DNA from: Grifola frondosa
Taxonomy: Eukaryota > Basidiomycota > Agaricomycetes > Polyporales > Grifolaceae
Length of the DNA stretch: 64,000 nucleotides
NCBI GenBank assembly: GCA_001683735.1
Contig: LUGG01000009.1
Coordinates: 1,364,001 to 1,428,000 of the forward strand
Direction: 5' to 3'
The notes under the pieces are model-generated. The model was not told the origin of the DNA. It made no database searches and saw only the letters and a program-made list of their open reading frames with translations. Shown here in pieces: positions 11,776 through 23,233 of this stretch. Each line of letters starts with the position of its first letter. Position 1 is the first letter of the stretch. The position numbers and the translations under genes are program-made.

Positions 11776-12660
11776 ATGAAAATTTGATTCGACAGTTAAC
11801 AATGTGACCTGTGACCAACATGGAAAATTCAACTAAATCAAGGCCTGTGACCTGTGACATGTCAAATTGATTGAAATGGTACAGTATCTCAAAAGTCTGA
11901 TTCATATGTTTATGGCAGGTTAGACAGACAGGTCTTTAATAAGCTAGCAGGTCACAAAGGGACCTTATAATTGTCACTATCTGTATTTTGGCAATATTAG
12001 GCAACATCATTACTGGAAGGCACCAGATATGTCTGGCTAATTACCTACATGGCCAGATGGTTTCCAGCCTGTCACAGGGCTAAAAGGTCGTCATGCGGTC
12101 ACAGTGTTGTTATGGGATTTGGACAATACTATTTGCCAAATGTAGAAATAGCCCCATATAGCAGTGCCATAATGTGTCTGCAATTCCAGATTTGTCTATT
12201 TCTTTAAATTAGAGTATCACAATATGGGATCTATGCCAATGCAGATCTAAATTTCAGCCCCAGTACAATAATTATCTGAAGCATTTGTAACAGCTTTTTA
12301 TGATATCAATATAATATAATGATATCCTTCTCAAATTTCAGTTATGACCTATTATTTAGATATGTTTCCAACATTATTTCAACATCCGAATTTGACCTAG
12401 ATTTTACCTCGAATTGACATTGTGCAAGTATCACATCAGTACTGTTGGGAGGGGTGATTGTAAGCCCTATAATTATAATTTGTGTGCAGTACTGGGCACA
12501 GGTCATTATAGTGTCCCCTTGACCTTCCTTTTTTGGTATTGGTCATGTCACACACAAGTCAAATTCACAGAACACAAATGATATTATAGTGACAACAAGC
12601 AGATAACAGCAATGGGAAAATGCAAGATGAAAGCAAGTAAAACATAGGTTGCATACAGAC
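11776..12660. other. No gene seen
   Basis: AT-rich, CpG-poor spacer between MITE copy A and the companion gene of the decayed transposon. It may be the subterminal part of that transposon; no convincing terminal repeat is present. Confidence 0.4.
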
Positions 12661-12670
12661 AGCATCAAAA

Positions 12671-14640
12671 CTACCAGGTGAACTCCTTCTCGATTGCTCG
12701 CTGCCAGGAGGATGTAACATTACTGGCTACCTGATTCTTCAGCTTGTACAGCTTGAAATCATCCATCAGAATGTTCGTAAATTGCCTGGTAAATGAATTA
12801 GCATTTATCATTGATACTATCAAGTCAAACTTACATTTGGAGATCCTTTTGTACTGCTTCCGCATCCATAAGCCTATCCATTGCCTCCATGTGCATTTCT
12901 ACCAACAAATTGTCGACAAAGTTCCAGAAACAAGATGACAAATACGTCCTCTCTGGGATCTCTTCGGTGCCGGCCGTGGCTATAGCACCAGCCTGTGGAG
13001 TAACGTTGAACACTGCAGTGCCTGCAGCATGATCAGTCATTCCAGCAATGCCAGCCTCCTGCTCCTCATCGTTGCCTTCATTGGGCATTGGGATAGTGCC
13101 TGTCAGTGTTGTCGGGTCAGGGGCACGGGATGGAGTCAGGATAGAATTAGGAAGTGGGAAGTCAGAGGAAGGAGTCAGGTCAGTGAAAGGAGATGGTATC
13201 ATGTCCACAACGGATGATGCGACGTGGGCAGCAAGACTTTTCTTCTTCTTCCTAATCTTGGAGAATGTATCAAGAGCTGAGCACTGTACAGAACATGAAT
13301 ATTGAATCTAAAATTGCTTATACGACTTACCAAAAATGTGATTCTTCCCCAATACGTGAGCGAGGTCTCCACTGTCTGTACCGGACTGATGATTTTGTTC
13401 ACAAGCACAATGATATCTGTGTTAGAGTGTGTGTTATATTTTATCTGTAAGATGCTGAGTATCTGCATCACAGAAATACATATTTCACGGCACCTTTTGT
13501 TTTATTTGGCTATGGATGGTGGTGTTCATATCACCCACTATCTTCGCCAGTTTGGACCGACATTCAGGATCGTCCAATAACCATGACGGTATTTTGAATA
13601 GGTCCGGGTGCTTCTTGATGAAGGCCATACTGCATTCCGCAAGATCAGTAATGTATGCTGGGATATTGGGAGACAACATGCATGCATAAAGATGCATCAT
13701 CAAGATGTTCTGTATGTAATTTTTAGTAAGGTCAAGAGACGGTAAATAGCAACTTACACAGAATGGTACCGATATCAAGAGTTGATCATACTCTTCCACA
13801 TCTTTGGCAAGCTGTGATTTGAGAGAAAGTGCATAGATGGCAGTTAGTTTCTCATGCAAAGAGAACTACAAGAAAGAGAAGTTTAAGTAAACAATGAGTA
13901 TGAAAGTAAAGGGACAAACAGAAATAAATTGGTCCAAGGCGCCTTCAGACAATCCATGCTCATGGACCAAAGAATCCTCACATCTTTTCAGCCACTTCAA
14001 AGCTCATAAGTCAGTAGGATCAAGGTTAGCCTCATCATCCCTGAACCACACAAGGTCAGTCCTGGGTTGTGTTGAAGGCGATGGGGTAAGGCTATGTGTC
14101 GTGCTGCCACCAAGGCCACTGCTAGTGGCCTGACTTCCAGCACTGACATCTGGCATTCCTGCATGAGAGGGTTGAGGATGACACAACCGGAATTGAGCAA
14201 GTGCATGGCCAGCCATGATGATATGTTGGCAGTTCAATGTTGGACATGAACAGGAAGTACGATATCCAAAATAGGCAACCGATGAGCACTGGGCGCTTCG
14301 CACTGTTCAAGCTGAGAAACATATGAGGGGAACATATTATAACATAGATAGAGAATTGGATACGTGTTACAAAAATAAGTATACGTAAATCACAGTGTCC
14401 ATTCTACCGTGTCTGACACACATGCTGCAGGATTCTCATCATGGGTGTAGTTGAGAACCTGAAATGTTGACGACTGTGGATCTTGCAATTGGATGATGTG
14501 GGGCATAGCTGGAGATTGCAGCTATAGTATATTTCATTCAATAAAATAAAATTCGAAGAGACTGGGAATGTACTGATTCTGCATGCAATGGAAGGTATTG
14601 TGTATGGCTCTTCTGACTTGTACCTGATGTCTTCTTCAAT
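12671..14640 (-). pseudogene. Companion gene of the decayed large transposon, unknown function
   Basis: Minus-strand exon-like pieces follow one another with intron-like gaps: around 14640-14400, 14303-14004, 13859-13485, 13208-12831 and 12865-12671. The piece at 13859-13485 is helical (ITDLAECSMAFIKKHPDLFK, then SWLLDDPECRSKL). The last exons end CFWNFVDNLLVEMHMEAM... and WQRAIEKEFTW-stop. I recall similar helical proteins of unknown function beside transposases in mushroom genomes, but cannot name the family. It lies directly downstream of the transposase relic on the same strand, consistent with a two-gene transposon. Exon joins are uncertain, so intactness cannot be judged. Confidence 0.4.
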
Positions 14641-14699
14641 CCCGCTGGCTTTCATTTCTTGCTCTGCCTTTCAAATGCGGGGTGTGTAGAAGATGCACT

Positions 14700-17600
14700 A
14701 CCTGATGCAGCTGGAATAGAAGTGAGAGGAATGGAGGTGCTGGGGTGGAACGTGAGACATTCTGTGTGTTGTCAGAGGTGATGATTGGAAGAGTGTTGCA
14801 CTGATCCGTAGACTGGGGATTGGATACTGCGGGGGAATCTTTGTCATTCCCAGTGTTCTTTTGACTTCAGATGTGTTTTGCAGCTTTTAATTGGACAGAT
14901 TTGACATCCACTACAACTGAAGTCCGTAACTGGAGATGGTCAGGAATTGTTGACAATATAGTAGAATGATTATGCAGAGACAATGTGTTGAGAATATAAC
15001 ACGTTGTGGGCGCATGCTTCACATGGGGCTGTGTTCGGGTTTGTGTTTGTATGTTCCTGCCAAACAACAGTATGCTGAACATTTTGACAGCGAGAAGTTG
15101 AGCAATTGTGTTGTACGTTGGCTATGCAGAGAATGTACTGATAGACAAGTCAATAAATAGAACATTAACAAGCTGCGGCTGCTTACTTTGGGCTCGACAA
15201 CAATGCGTTGCTCGTTCAGGTCAAGACAAGGTAGGCACAGTTTGGAATGCAACTGTCCCGCAAAGCCCAGCTTGGTGAGGGTAATGTACCGAGCAGTATG
15301 GAAATTGACTGGGATGAGAATCTCCTCGATCTTCCCAACCATTGGCTTCTGAGCACTGTTTTCCAAGTAAACAACATATCAAACATTCAAGCATAATCAC
15401 CATCGTGCGTGAGGAAGGATGCAGCAGCATGAAACTGAGTTGAAGAATCTTCTGAGATGGGCTTCTTGGCTGCCACAAGTGTCTCCCTTGAAAGAGTATT
15501 CAACCAAATTACTGGAGGTGGTCATGCACATTTTCTGTCACTCTGTAAGACAGTAGCAATAAGGTGTGCTAATTCTGATATGAATGATTAACCTTGAACT
15601 GAATGCGGGGAGATGAACACACCTGGCTCCTTTTGCTGTTCCACTTGGTGTCCAAGGAGACATGCTTGAGCGGGATGCATCTTGATGAAGCTAATGATTG
15701 CATTGCTGGCACAGGTCCATTTCCTTTGAGCATTGTCAAACAAGAAACCACCAGTAGCCAAGTGTTTAATGATGTCTTGAGCTGCGAAGGCATTGCAGCT
15801 GTCACAGCTGGGAGCTTGTTGGTTGCTGTAAATTGATGAAAGGTGAAACACATGATTGAAGGATTCATAATGCTCGGTTGAGAAAAGCATGGCAGGACCA
15901 AATCATCGGATGTATGCAGGAAGGTGGACTAAGAAATGGAACTTAGGCTTGCTAATTAAGATGCTTAGTGCACAAATAGCGGTGACATTGAGGAAGTCCT
16001 GAATGGCATGAGAAAGTTTGGCCTTGTACAGGTATGTTGAGTGTCGAGATTATAATGTTCAATTAGGACGCACCAAATAGACCTCAGTGTTCTTGATCTT
16101 CATGTGCCATAAGAGGACAACCAGATAGCCCATAGTTATCCAGCCATCAAGAACCGCTTGAGGAACAAGGTCATATATTAGGAAGGGGCATTACCTGTGC
16201 CAAGCTCTTGAAATGCTTTCCAATAAGACTGCCTTTATATCTACAGATGTACTCTGCACCAAGCGTCAGATTGTTAAGCCTGGCAGAGTTGACCAAGGTG
16301 AGCCAAGTTTGAAATGTCGATAAGGACAAGCCATTATCAAGAAGAAAAACTGTTTGGCCCCAAAAGTATTTGACGACACCTAGTAGCATGGTATGTAGGA
16401 TCTCTGTTGGCATATCCAAGTAAATATTGACACCTGGCATGCAATTGAGATGAGCGACAGCGGAGATATGCACCAGGCATTAGTGTTGCTGCAGCTAAGT
16501 CAGACCTAAATGATATATGCCTTATAACTTGTGCAATTCTTCAGCTATCACAGTGATCTTACATTTATTTTGTAGCCTAGATATAGCCGCATACGCTTGA
16601 CAAATATGAAAATGTTATACCTCATATTGATGGAGATATAGCCAAAACGCCGATTGCAAAGTCCGACTTTTTAGTCAGCTTTTTTACCAATGTAACTGAA
16701 ATTGAAACATATTAAAGATAATTATGCAAATGGTGGTGTTATATTCGAATACATATACATCTTAGCTATTAATTTCAATTAAGATCATGTCATTATCTGC
16801 AAAATTCATGTCAGAATATCTAAAAAGCTGAAACAGGTGTGACTAAGCCATGGCAACACTACCAGGCATTCCGAGGAGTGGGTTGATGCAATCTTCAAGT
16901 GCATGCCCTGCAAGTAGAGTCTCCAGTTCATCTTCAAGCTTAGCATGTATATCTTCTTCTGATGTGGCAGTTACTGATCATTCCGAGTCCTGCTTTTGGA
17001 GTTGCTTGCCCATCTCGAGGAGGGTGTTCACAATCCCAACTGAAGCATTGTCACATATCCCAGAGGATGTCACTGAATTCTTGACCTTACCAGTACCACC
17101 GTAGAGCACGGACTGGCACACTTGTTCACATATTTCATTAATTGTTTCTTGCAGCATGTGTGGTCTTCTGGGCTTTCCAATGATGTCAGCATATAAGTAT
17201 CTGAAATATACCATCTGATGAAGAATGTACCTCGAAGATCATCTGATAGCCCTCGTCAGAGCTCTTATAAGCTTTTGTACCCCCAGCATGACAAGTGCGA
17301 CAGAAGTGATTGCACTGAAGGCTGCCTTGGCTGCATTCTTCTGCTTGCATTGGATTATCCTCTTCCCAGAAGAGACTGTAGGGCTGAAGGAGGATTTCTT
17401 CATTTTTCATGCAATCCCATGCGTCTATACCACTATCGGTGGCTTTGCTTTAACCAGTCGCATGATCAGAACACAGTAAATAAACTGAAAAGTGACTTAC
17501 TTGATTGAATCTCATACAGCTTCCATCAATTCCATAGGAGAGGCGTGGGGTGACGAGCTAATGAATCAGATACAAAACTCCTTTCCAGCATTTCATGAGG

Positions 17601-19362
17601 CATGTTTGCATTCGACATGTAGATGACATGGTGTTTATTCCATTGCTTGCTGACATTGCTGGAGACATTGTCCATAAACATGATGAGTGGGACTGAATGC
17701 ACAATCCATCCATTAGCCCTTGCACAGAGATGGTGTGGCATTGCTAGCCCATAAGATGCTGAACATGCTATGAATAGAACAGTAAGGATAAATAACAAAA
17801 CATGGAGATAAAGGTACCTAAGAATCCACAGTCAAGTTCCTGGGATGTCGCCGATATCTTCGAAGCTCCAGTAGAAGCTTAATATTGGTGTGCGTACTAG
17901 CTCCAGTATGACTGCAAAGCCAGTCTGTGAATTATATGAGATTGTGTCAAGCATGAATGTCAATATGTACCTCTGAACATGTCACCAAATGATCTAATGC
18001 ATATAGCTCTCGAGGTAAACTTGCAGCGTCAGATATTTCAGCTTCTGGCTCTGAACATGCATAGAAAAAGTGTTCCAGGATGAAGTACTCAAGGGAGTCA
18101 AGCTGGAGAAGCTCGTTAACAAAATAGATTGCCACATTAACATGGACTGATGGAGACCCCATTTCCGGTGGTAAGTTAAATAGCATTTTGTCACCATGCC
18201 AAACCTGCGACATACACCCTCACCATCAATAGGATAATTGACCATAGAGGATCAAGTTATCGGATTGGCATAATCCTAAGTAGACTAAGTAAATATAAAA
18301 TATTAGAGATCATGAATGGGTCAATGCATACCTTTGCAATTGCTTTACCGATGTTGTTGAGATAAAATACTGTTCTAGCACATGAGCAGACCTTCACCAT
18401 TGGGTCTCTGACAGTTTTGAAGGATCTTCTGTTGGCATCATTTAATTGCTCCCGTAGTCAGAACATTGACTGCTCCAAGGTCTTTTCCCCAGCTGAGAAT
18501 TGCTACCTTCTGTGCCTCAGAAAAGCACAGACAGGGTGAGCTAAAGAGTATATCTGTGAGAAATAACTAATATCAGTTAGCAGGATGTAATATATGGAAC
18601 GAAGATAAGATTACTGCCATGGACAGCCATGGATATGTTGAAGACTGTGGCGAGGCATCTTGTTTATGAGATGAGTCGAGCTCGTCATCTGAGCAGTAAC
18701 CTACAGTGTAAAGAGTCATGATTAAGTAGTTTATAAACATTTCATACACATACCGGGCTCATATATGTCATCGACACCATCGACTTCAAGCTCATCTGAG
18801 TCATCTCGAGTGGAAGGTGTACGTTGATCTTCATCCCAAAGTAAACCAAGAATTTCCTGATAATAATCAATGGAAGGTGAGTCGTCCACTGATTTATCAT
18901 GTTCATCCATATTGGTATCTGCATCCCAAAGGTCGGAGAGAGGTACTGGCGGATCAGTGTCAATGAATTCATCAGAAACAACATTTTGCAAGGTATGGAA
19001 AATTTCCTCCATTTGTGCAGCAGATACGTCTAAGGGTACACTATCTTAACCTCTAAATCATCGTCTTGCTGTCTGAAAAGAGCCTGTGTTGAAGAACCAG
19101 ATGGGACTTGAGCGTTTTGCCACTGTAAATCGTGACCATGCTTGCAGAGATTGTTCTGATGTTTATTTGATTTGAAGTGAGATAGAACATGGGAGGACTT
19201 GATGTCAGTGGTAGTACTGTTAGCCGTGAGGGGGCAAACTGTACATTTGTAGCAGTTTTCGGATATACATTTGAATTCTGTTGCAATTAGACATTATATT
19301 ATTTTTCTAATAATGTAGAACTAACCTGATGGAATTTCTCTTTTTTTAGTTTGCCGTGGCAT
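14700..19362 (-). pseudogene. Decayed large DNA-transposon transposase (Agaricomycete family, superfamily uncertain)
   Basis: Reading from ATG at 19362 (MPRQTKKREIPS), a 49-nt intron leads into a zinc-finger block (ENCYKCTVCPL ... SSHVLSHFKSNKH). An acidic region (19012-18731) follows, then VWHGDKMLFNLPPEMGSP near 18190, VPLIMFMDNVSSNVSKQWNK near 17680 and WEEDNPMQAEECSQGSLQC near 17360. Next come PTEILHTMLLGVVKYFWGQT near 16400, SILISKPKFHFLVHLPAYIR near 15930, and FHTARYITLTKLGFAGQLHS near 15290. I recognise these blocks from a widespread mushroom transposase, possibly Plavaka/CACTA-related. The gene is dead: in-frame TGA where Arg fits (YIR-stop-FGPA at about 15905; two near 17540), another TGA near 16979, a one-base insertion near 16185, and a MITE at 16481-16861. 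Confidence 0.7.
16481..16861 (-). mobile_element. hAT-type MITE, copy B (381 bp), with 8-bp TSD
   Basis: Inverted relative to copies A and C. Ends are TAGTGTTGCTGCAGC and CCATGGCAACACTA, and the 8-bp flank CCAGGCAT at 16473-16480 is repeated exactly at 16862-16869. TAGTG termini plus 8-bp duplications fit the hAT superfamily. The target is an exon-intron junction of the surrounding minus-strand transposase: the duplicated ATGCCTGG holds the exon end and the first base of the intron, so a copy of the splice donor remains on the downstream side. Confidence 0.92.
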
Positions 19363-19930
19363 TGTTGAAACACAGTTGAAGATGCAATAGATGATGAGGA
19401 TGCAGACCTTGAGGAATGCTGTCGTATTTTTCTGGCGATCAGCATGAAACAACACACTTTTCACCAAACAACCAAAAGGCTATTTGACTAGAGTAATATT
19501 TGTTTTATAGTCAAGGGGTTATTTCCCGAATAGGACAGGTGCACTGAGCATAATGGGGTTTCCTACTTTTCCGAATAGAGGCTCAGTCGAGTCCAGTTGC
19601 ATGAAGACACACTATATCACAGAAGACTCTGAAAAGCTCTGTGAAGTATCCTACGGTACTTGGTTACTCGCAGTATACCTGTGGGGAACAAGAAAAGGAC
19701 TAGGCTAGACTCAAATAGTCTGCCTTATTAGTATGCTTCTAACTTCTTTTCAAAGTTACTACCTTCTTGCAGTACTTTGACTTTAATACTGATTCCACTT
19801 GCTGATTAGGAATGCTCCTGGACTTCTTTCCAGAGACTTATACTCCATAATCACTTACAAGATGGACTTCCCAAACCCAATACAAACAACCAATTTCTCA
19901 AACTGGCGGTGCATACCTGATGTCCTTTAT

Positions 19931-20030
19931 GACAGGATTGCCTCCACTGTCCTAACAAAAGTCTACCAATCTTCCTACCTAACCTTGTGCTTCCAGAATC
20001 TCTTGCCTGGACAGTTGACAATTTAGGGAA
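19931..20030 (+). repeat. Tandem direct repeat, unit 1 (about 100 bp)
   Basis: Begins GACAGGATTGCCTCCACTG and ends ACAATTTAGGGAA. A diverged second unit follows at 20049-20145. The stretch GTGCTTCCAGAATCTCTTG is identical in both. Confidence 0.85.
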
Positions 20031-20048
20031 GTGATATGCCCCTTTTGT

Positions 20049-20145
20049 GACAGGATTACTTCACTGTCCTAATAAAGGTCCAATATTTCCTGCCTGAACT
20101 TGTGCTTCCAGAATCTCTTGCCTGGACAGTTGATAATTCAGGGAA
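20049..20145 (+). repeat. Tandem direct repeat, unit 2
   Basis: Begins GACAGGATTACTTCACTG and ends ATAATTCAGGGAA. It differs from unit 1 by substitutions and small gaps, many of them C/T or A/G. Confidence 0.85.
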
Positions 20146-20612
20146 TACTTTACAAATGGGTAAGCCTAGACCACACACTCAAGTGGGCCTTAAAGTCAAA
20201 GAAAGAAAATCTGATTCAAAGCTAAGGCTGGCTGAGGAATGAGAGCTTTGGGGCAATGATCTTTTTCAATAATGAAAAAGGATCCTTGGATTGATTGGAT
20301 GGAAAAAGTCGATGGGGGCCCCTCGTTCGCTCCAGCTTATATACTCTACAGAATGTTTCTGGAAAGTTCTATTCTATGGCTGACTAATGCTCCTTCTGCT
20401 TACCAATCCACTCCAAATGCTTACCAATCCACCATGTTTTTCTGCTGATGAATTGCATTTGAAAGTTGCTGGAAGCTTCCTTGACCTGCTAGCACATTCT
20501 ACACAGGTCTCTCTCCTTCTGGAGAATTCTCCCAGGTTCCATGAGTTCCTAGAGTGTTCTTCATAATTCTATGATACTCTGAAGTCTACTAAAATATTCT
20601 AGCAGTTTCTCC

Positions 20613-20991
20613 TAGTGTTGCCATGGCTTAGTCACACCTGTTTCAGCTTTTTAGATATTCTGACATGAGTTTTGCAGATAAAGATATAATCTTAATTGAA
20701 ATTAATAGCTAAGATGTATATGTATTTGAATGTAACACCACCATTTGCATAATTATCTTTAATATGTTTCAATTTCAGTTACATTGGTAAAAAAGCTGCC
20801 TAAAAAGTCGGACTTTGCAATCGGCGTTTTGGCCATATCTTCATCAATACAAGGTATAACATTTTGATATTTGGCAAGATTATGAGGATATATAGGCTAC
20901 GAAATAAATGTAAGATCACTGTAATATCTGAAAAATTGCAGAATTTATGAGTCATATACTATTTAGGCCTGACTTAGCTGCAGCAACACTA
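20613..20991 (+). mobile_element. hAT-type MITE, copy C (379 bp), with 8-bp TSD
   Basis: Ends TAGTGTTGCCATGGC and GCAGCAACACTA form an imperfect inverted repeat. The 8-bp flank GTTTCTCC at 20605-20612 is repeated exactly at 20992-20999. Closely similar along its length to copies A and B. It has no coding capacity, so it would have depended on an autonomous hAT transposase not present in this window. Confidence 0.93.
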
Positions 20992-21189
20992 GTTTCTCCA
21001 GGTTTCTGTATTCTTCCAGGACAATCTGAAAGGGGAATTTTTGATTAAAGTCTTCTTTTTTAAGATTATAATCTTCTGGGAAATTCCAGGACATTCTGTC
21101 CTTCCAGGATATTCCAGGATATTCATCAGCAAGGAGCCACAAGTCTGCTCAACTAAGCAGAAATGACCATAGTACATCTTTAATTCCAA

Positions 21190-21820
21190 TTACAAGAGGT
21201 GAACTGAGCAAATTGAAATATGCGATGGGAGATGAATGTGACGGATAAGGAAAGGGAAGAAAGGGGATAAGCCATGATATATTATGACCTTGACCTTCTT
21301 GACTGTCCTGCAACTGCTGCTGCCACAATCAAATGTCTCCTGGGAAAATGACTGTGTTTGATCGGAATGCGACATAGTTGTTATCCGGCTTCAATGCTCC
21401 TGCCATCCAGCGCACTGTCTGGGCTGCCCAATTCCACCATCCACCATCTGTAGTGCACAAGCTCATATGGCACTGCTAATCCAACTTCCCACTCTGCTGT
21501 CTCATGTTGACCATGACGATTACACGGCTGGTTTGGTATTCAACCACATGTGACACTTTCCCGATGAAGTTGATATAAAAGCCCACAATTCGAATCGCGC
21601 CCAGGAGTGGTGCAAGATCATAGTGTCCCCGATTCTCTCAGAGTATCAGGATAGAAATGTGAGGGCGACTTTGAACCAAGCAGACCACAATGGGCGATAC
21701 TTGAGGATAGAGTGTGTTGGATATGATGGGAGTGTGTCCGAGACTTGTCCCATCAACACGTAATGTACTGTTAATATATATGTGCAATTGGTGTGATGTT
21801 CACAAGTTGATATTCCAAAT
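21190..21820 (-). pseudogene. Decayed gene, copy 1 of a related pair (possible small beta domain)
   Basis: Minus-strand translation in several frames gives a fragment related to the copy at 21960-22910: a hydrophobic strand pattern (SRVIVMV-like), a WWNWAAQTVRWMAG-like block near 21420, and a C-terminal PGDI-LWQQQL near 21330. The alternating strands suggest an OB-like beta fold, but this is inference. Stops and shifts show it is not functional. Confidence 0.35.
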
Positions 21821-21959
21821 TTGAAATGTACAAGCTTCAGTACATTCCCAAATTATCCCAAACTGTCCTGATAGCCTTCTTCTTCTTCACTAACTTCTTC
21901 ATCATGGAGATTCACAAGGACACATTATCCCGGCAAGGCAATCTTCATCCTAATTTTGG

Positions 21960-22910
21960 GCTACCTTGATACATCATTTTCTGCCATCTCTTCTTTCTCT
22001 AGGGTCCTTGCTTACTGGCTTTGAGGGAGGATCATAAAGACCATCCTCCAATTCTTCATTACTATGCTCCTCTGGCTTCGTGATTGTCTCTTCTTTCTGC
22101 TCCAGATTGCATAAGTCCTCATAGAAAATGGACTGGGAGAGGGGGTGTTCATATAAAGAGCTACTAGGAATCATGATGCAGTATTGTGCTGGCCAGTGGA
22201 TACAGTCTGTAGTATTAACAGATGATGGGTGATGCTAAAATGTGACACATACAAAAATGACGATTGTCTTTCATACATAAGCAAACATGCAATAGCAGGG
22301 ATTTTGGGAGGATAAGTTGTCCCAAACTTAAACTCCCTGTTGCCATAACTGCATATCTCCTGGGAGTACTGCCAGATCTGATGAAAAAGACACAAAATCA
22401 TCATCCGGCTTGAGTGTGCCCATAATTTGGTGTGCACACTGCATGACCCAGTTCCACCATCCGTACCACTGGTATTGAATGCAGTGGTATGGTATTTCTA
22501 CTCCTACTTCCCAATCTCCTAACTAATTCCTCACTAGGACAATAACCCGAGTCTCTTGATACTCAATAATGCGCATAACTCGACCTATAAAATTCACTTG
22601 ACCACCAATCATGCGAATCACACCTGGAATTGGTGCTAGGTCATAATGTCCTTGGTCTGTATCAATAAAGAGGATGGATGCAGAGGGCCTGACTTCAGCC
22701 AAGCAGATGGGAATAGCTGATGTGAAGGTAACAATAAAGGCTCATAATGTTGCCCAATGCATGCTATTGTTCCATTCCCTGCATACTTCAACATGCTGTC
22801 ACATGTGTGGGTAGTGCAGACACTGGTCAATGAAATTGCCATGTCCAAGTACCAATCCAGATTGGTGCACGACAACGCATTCTTTCGCGTTCAAACCATG
22901 TGACTATTAA
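21960..22910 (-). pseudogene. Decayed gene, copy 2 of the related pair
   Basis: The minus strand near 22660-22560 reads GHYDLAPIPGVIRMIGGQVN, then FIGRVMRIIEYQETRVIVLV. WEVGVEIPYHCIQYQWYGWW follows near 22500, and LAVLPGDMQLWQQG near 22350. The acidic tail (KPEEHSNEELEDGLYDPPSK, near 22050) lies downstream. The same order of blocks appears in the copy at 21190-21820, so this is a tandem or dispersed duplicate. The family is unknown to me. Stop codons inside the blocks show decay. Confidence 0.45.
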
Positions 22911-23164
22911 TGCGTTGCACATGGGCTCGGTGGCTCTAGTGACTTAGTAACTACATGACCAACACTTGACTCTCTCTCTCTCTCAATGGCTGCTGTAACA
23001 TCAATTATCTTTCAGGATCTGCTCCAACGCAGTTCCGTCATGTCTTATCCAATTCCTTTCCACATTGCTGTCTCATTTCGAGGATCACTTCTGGCTGGTG
23101 TACCTCATACGATGATTGTAAGTCTTTGTTTATGCTCATATTGGAGCCCATTCAGTCACTTATC

Positions 23165-23233
23165 CTGTTACTCACAGGGAGCCGGGAGTGAAATTAGCCT
23201 GTTGTCACAGGCCAGCCGGTCCCGGCCGGAGCT
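23165..23233 (+). repeat. Left terminal inverted repeat of the KDZ element
   Basis: Core 23171-23232 pairs with the reverse complement of 49537-49598, with seven mismatches in 62. Conserved sub-blocks include AGCCGGGAGTGAA and CCAGCCGGTCCCGGCCGGAGC. The outer CTGTTACTCACAG matches the right side with one mismatch. Confidence 0.9.

Larger units (their letters stand above)
19440..20612. other. Non-coding, LTR-like spacer
   Basis: No gene. A TATATA-containing stretch near 20340 (CTTATATACTCTACAG) and TTCCAGAA-type repeats suggest a decayed LTR or other repeat, continuing to about 21190 on the far side of MITE copy C. I could not find matching ends or a target duplication. Confidence 0.3.

Noticed and set aside
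11387..11783. Target duplication around MITE copy A
   Set aside because: Flanks AGGGAATA and ATGAAAAT do not match, unlike copies B and C.
12515..19518. CCCCTTGAC at 12515-12523 and its inverse at 19510-19518 as terminal repeats of the decayed transposase element
   Set aside because: Only nine bases match and no target duplication flanks them; chance is not excluded.
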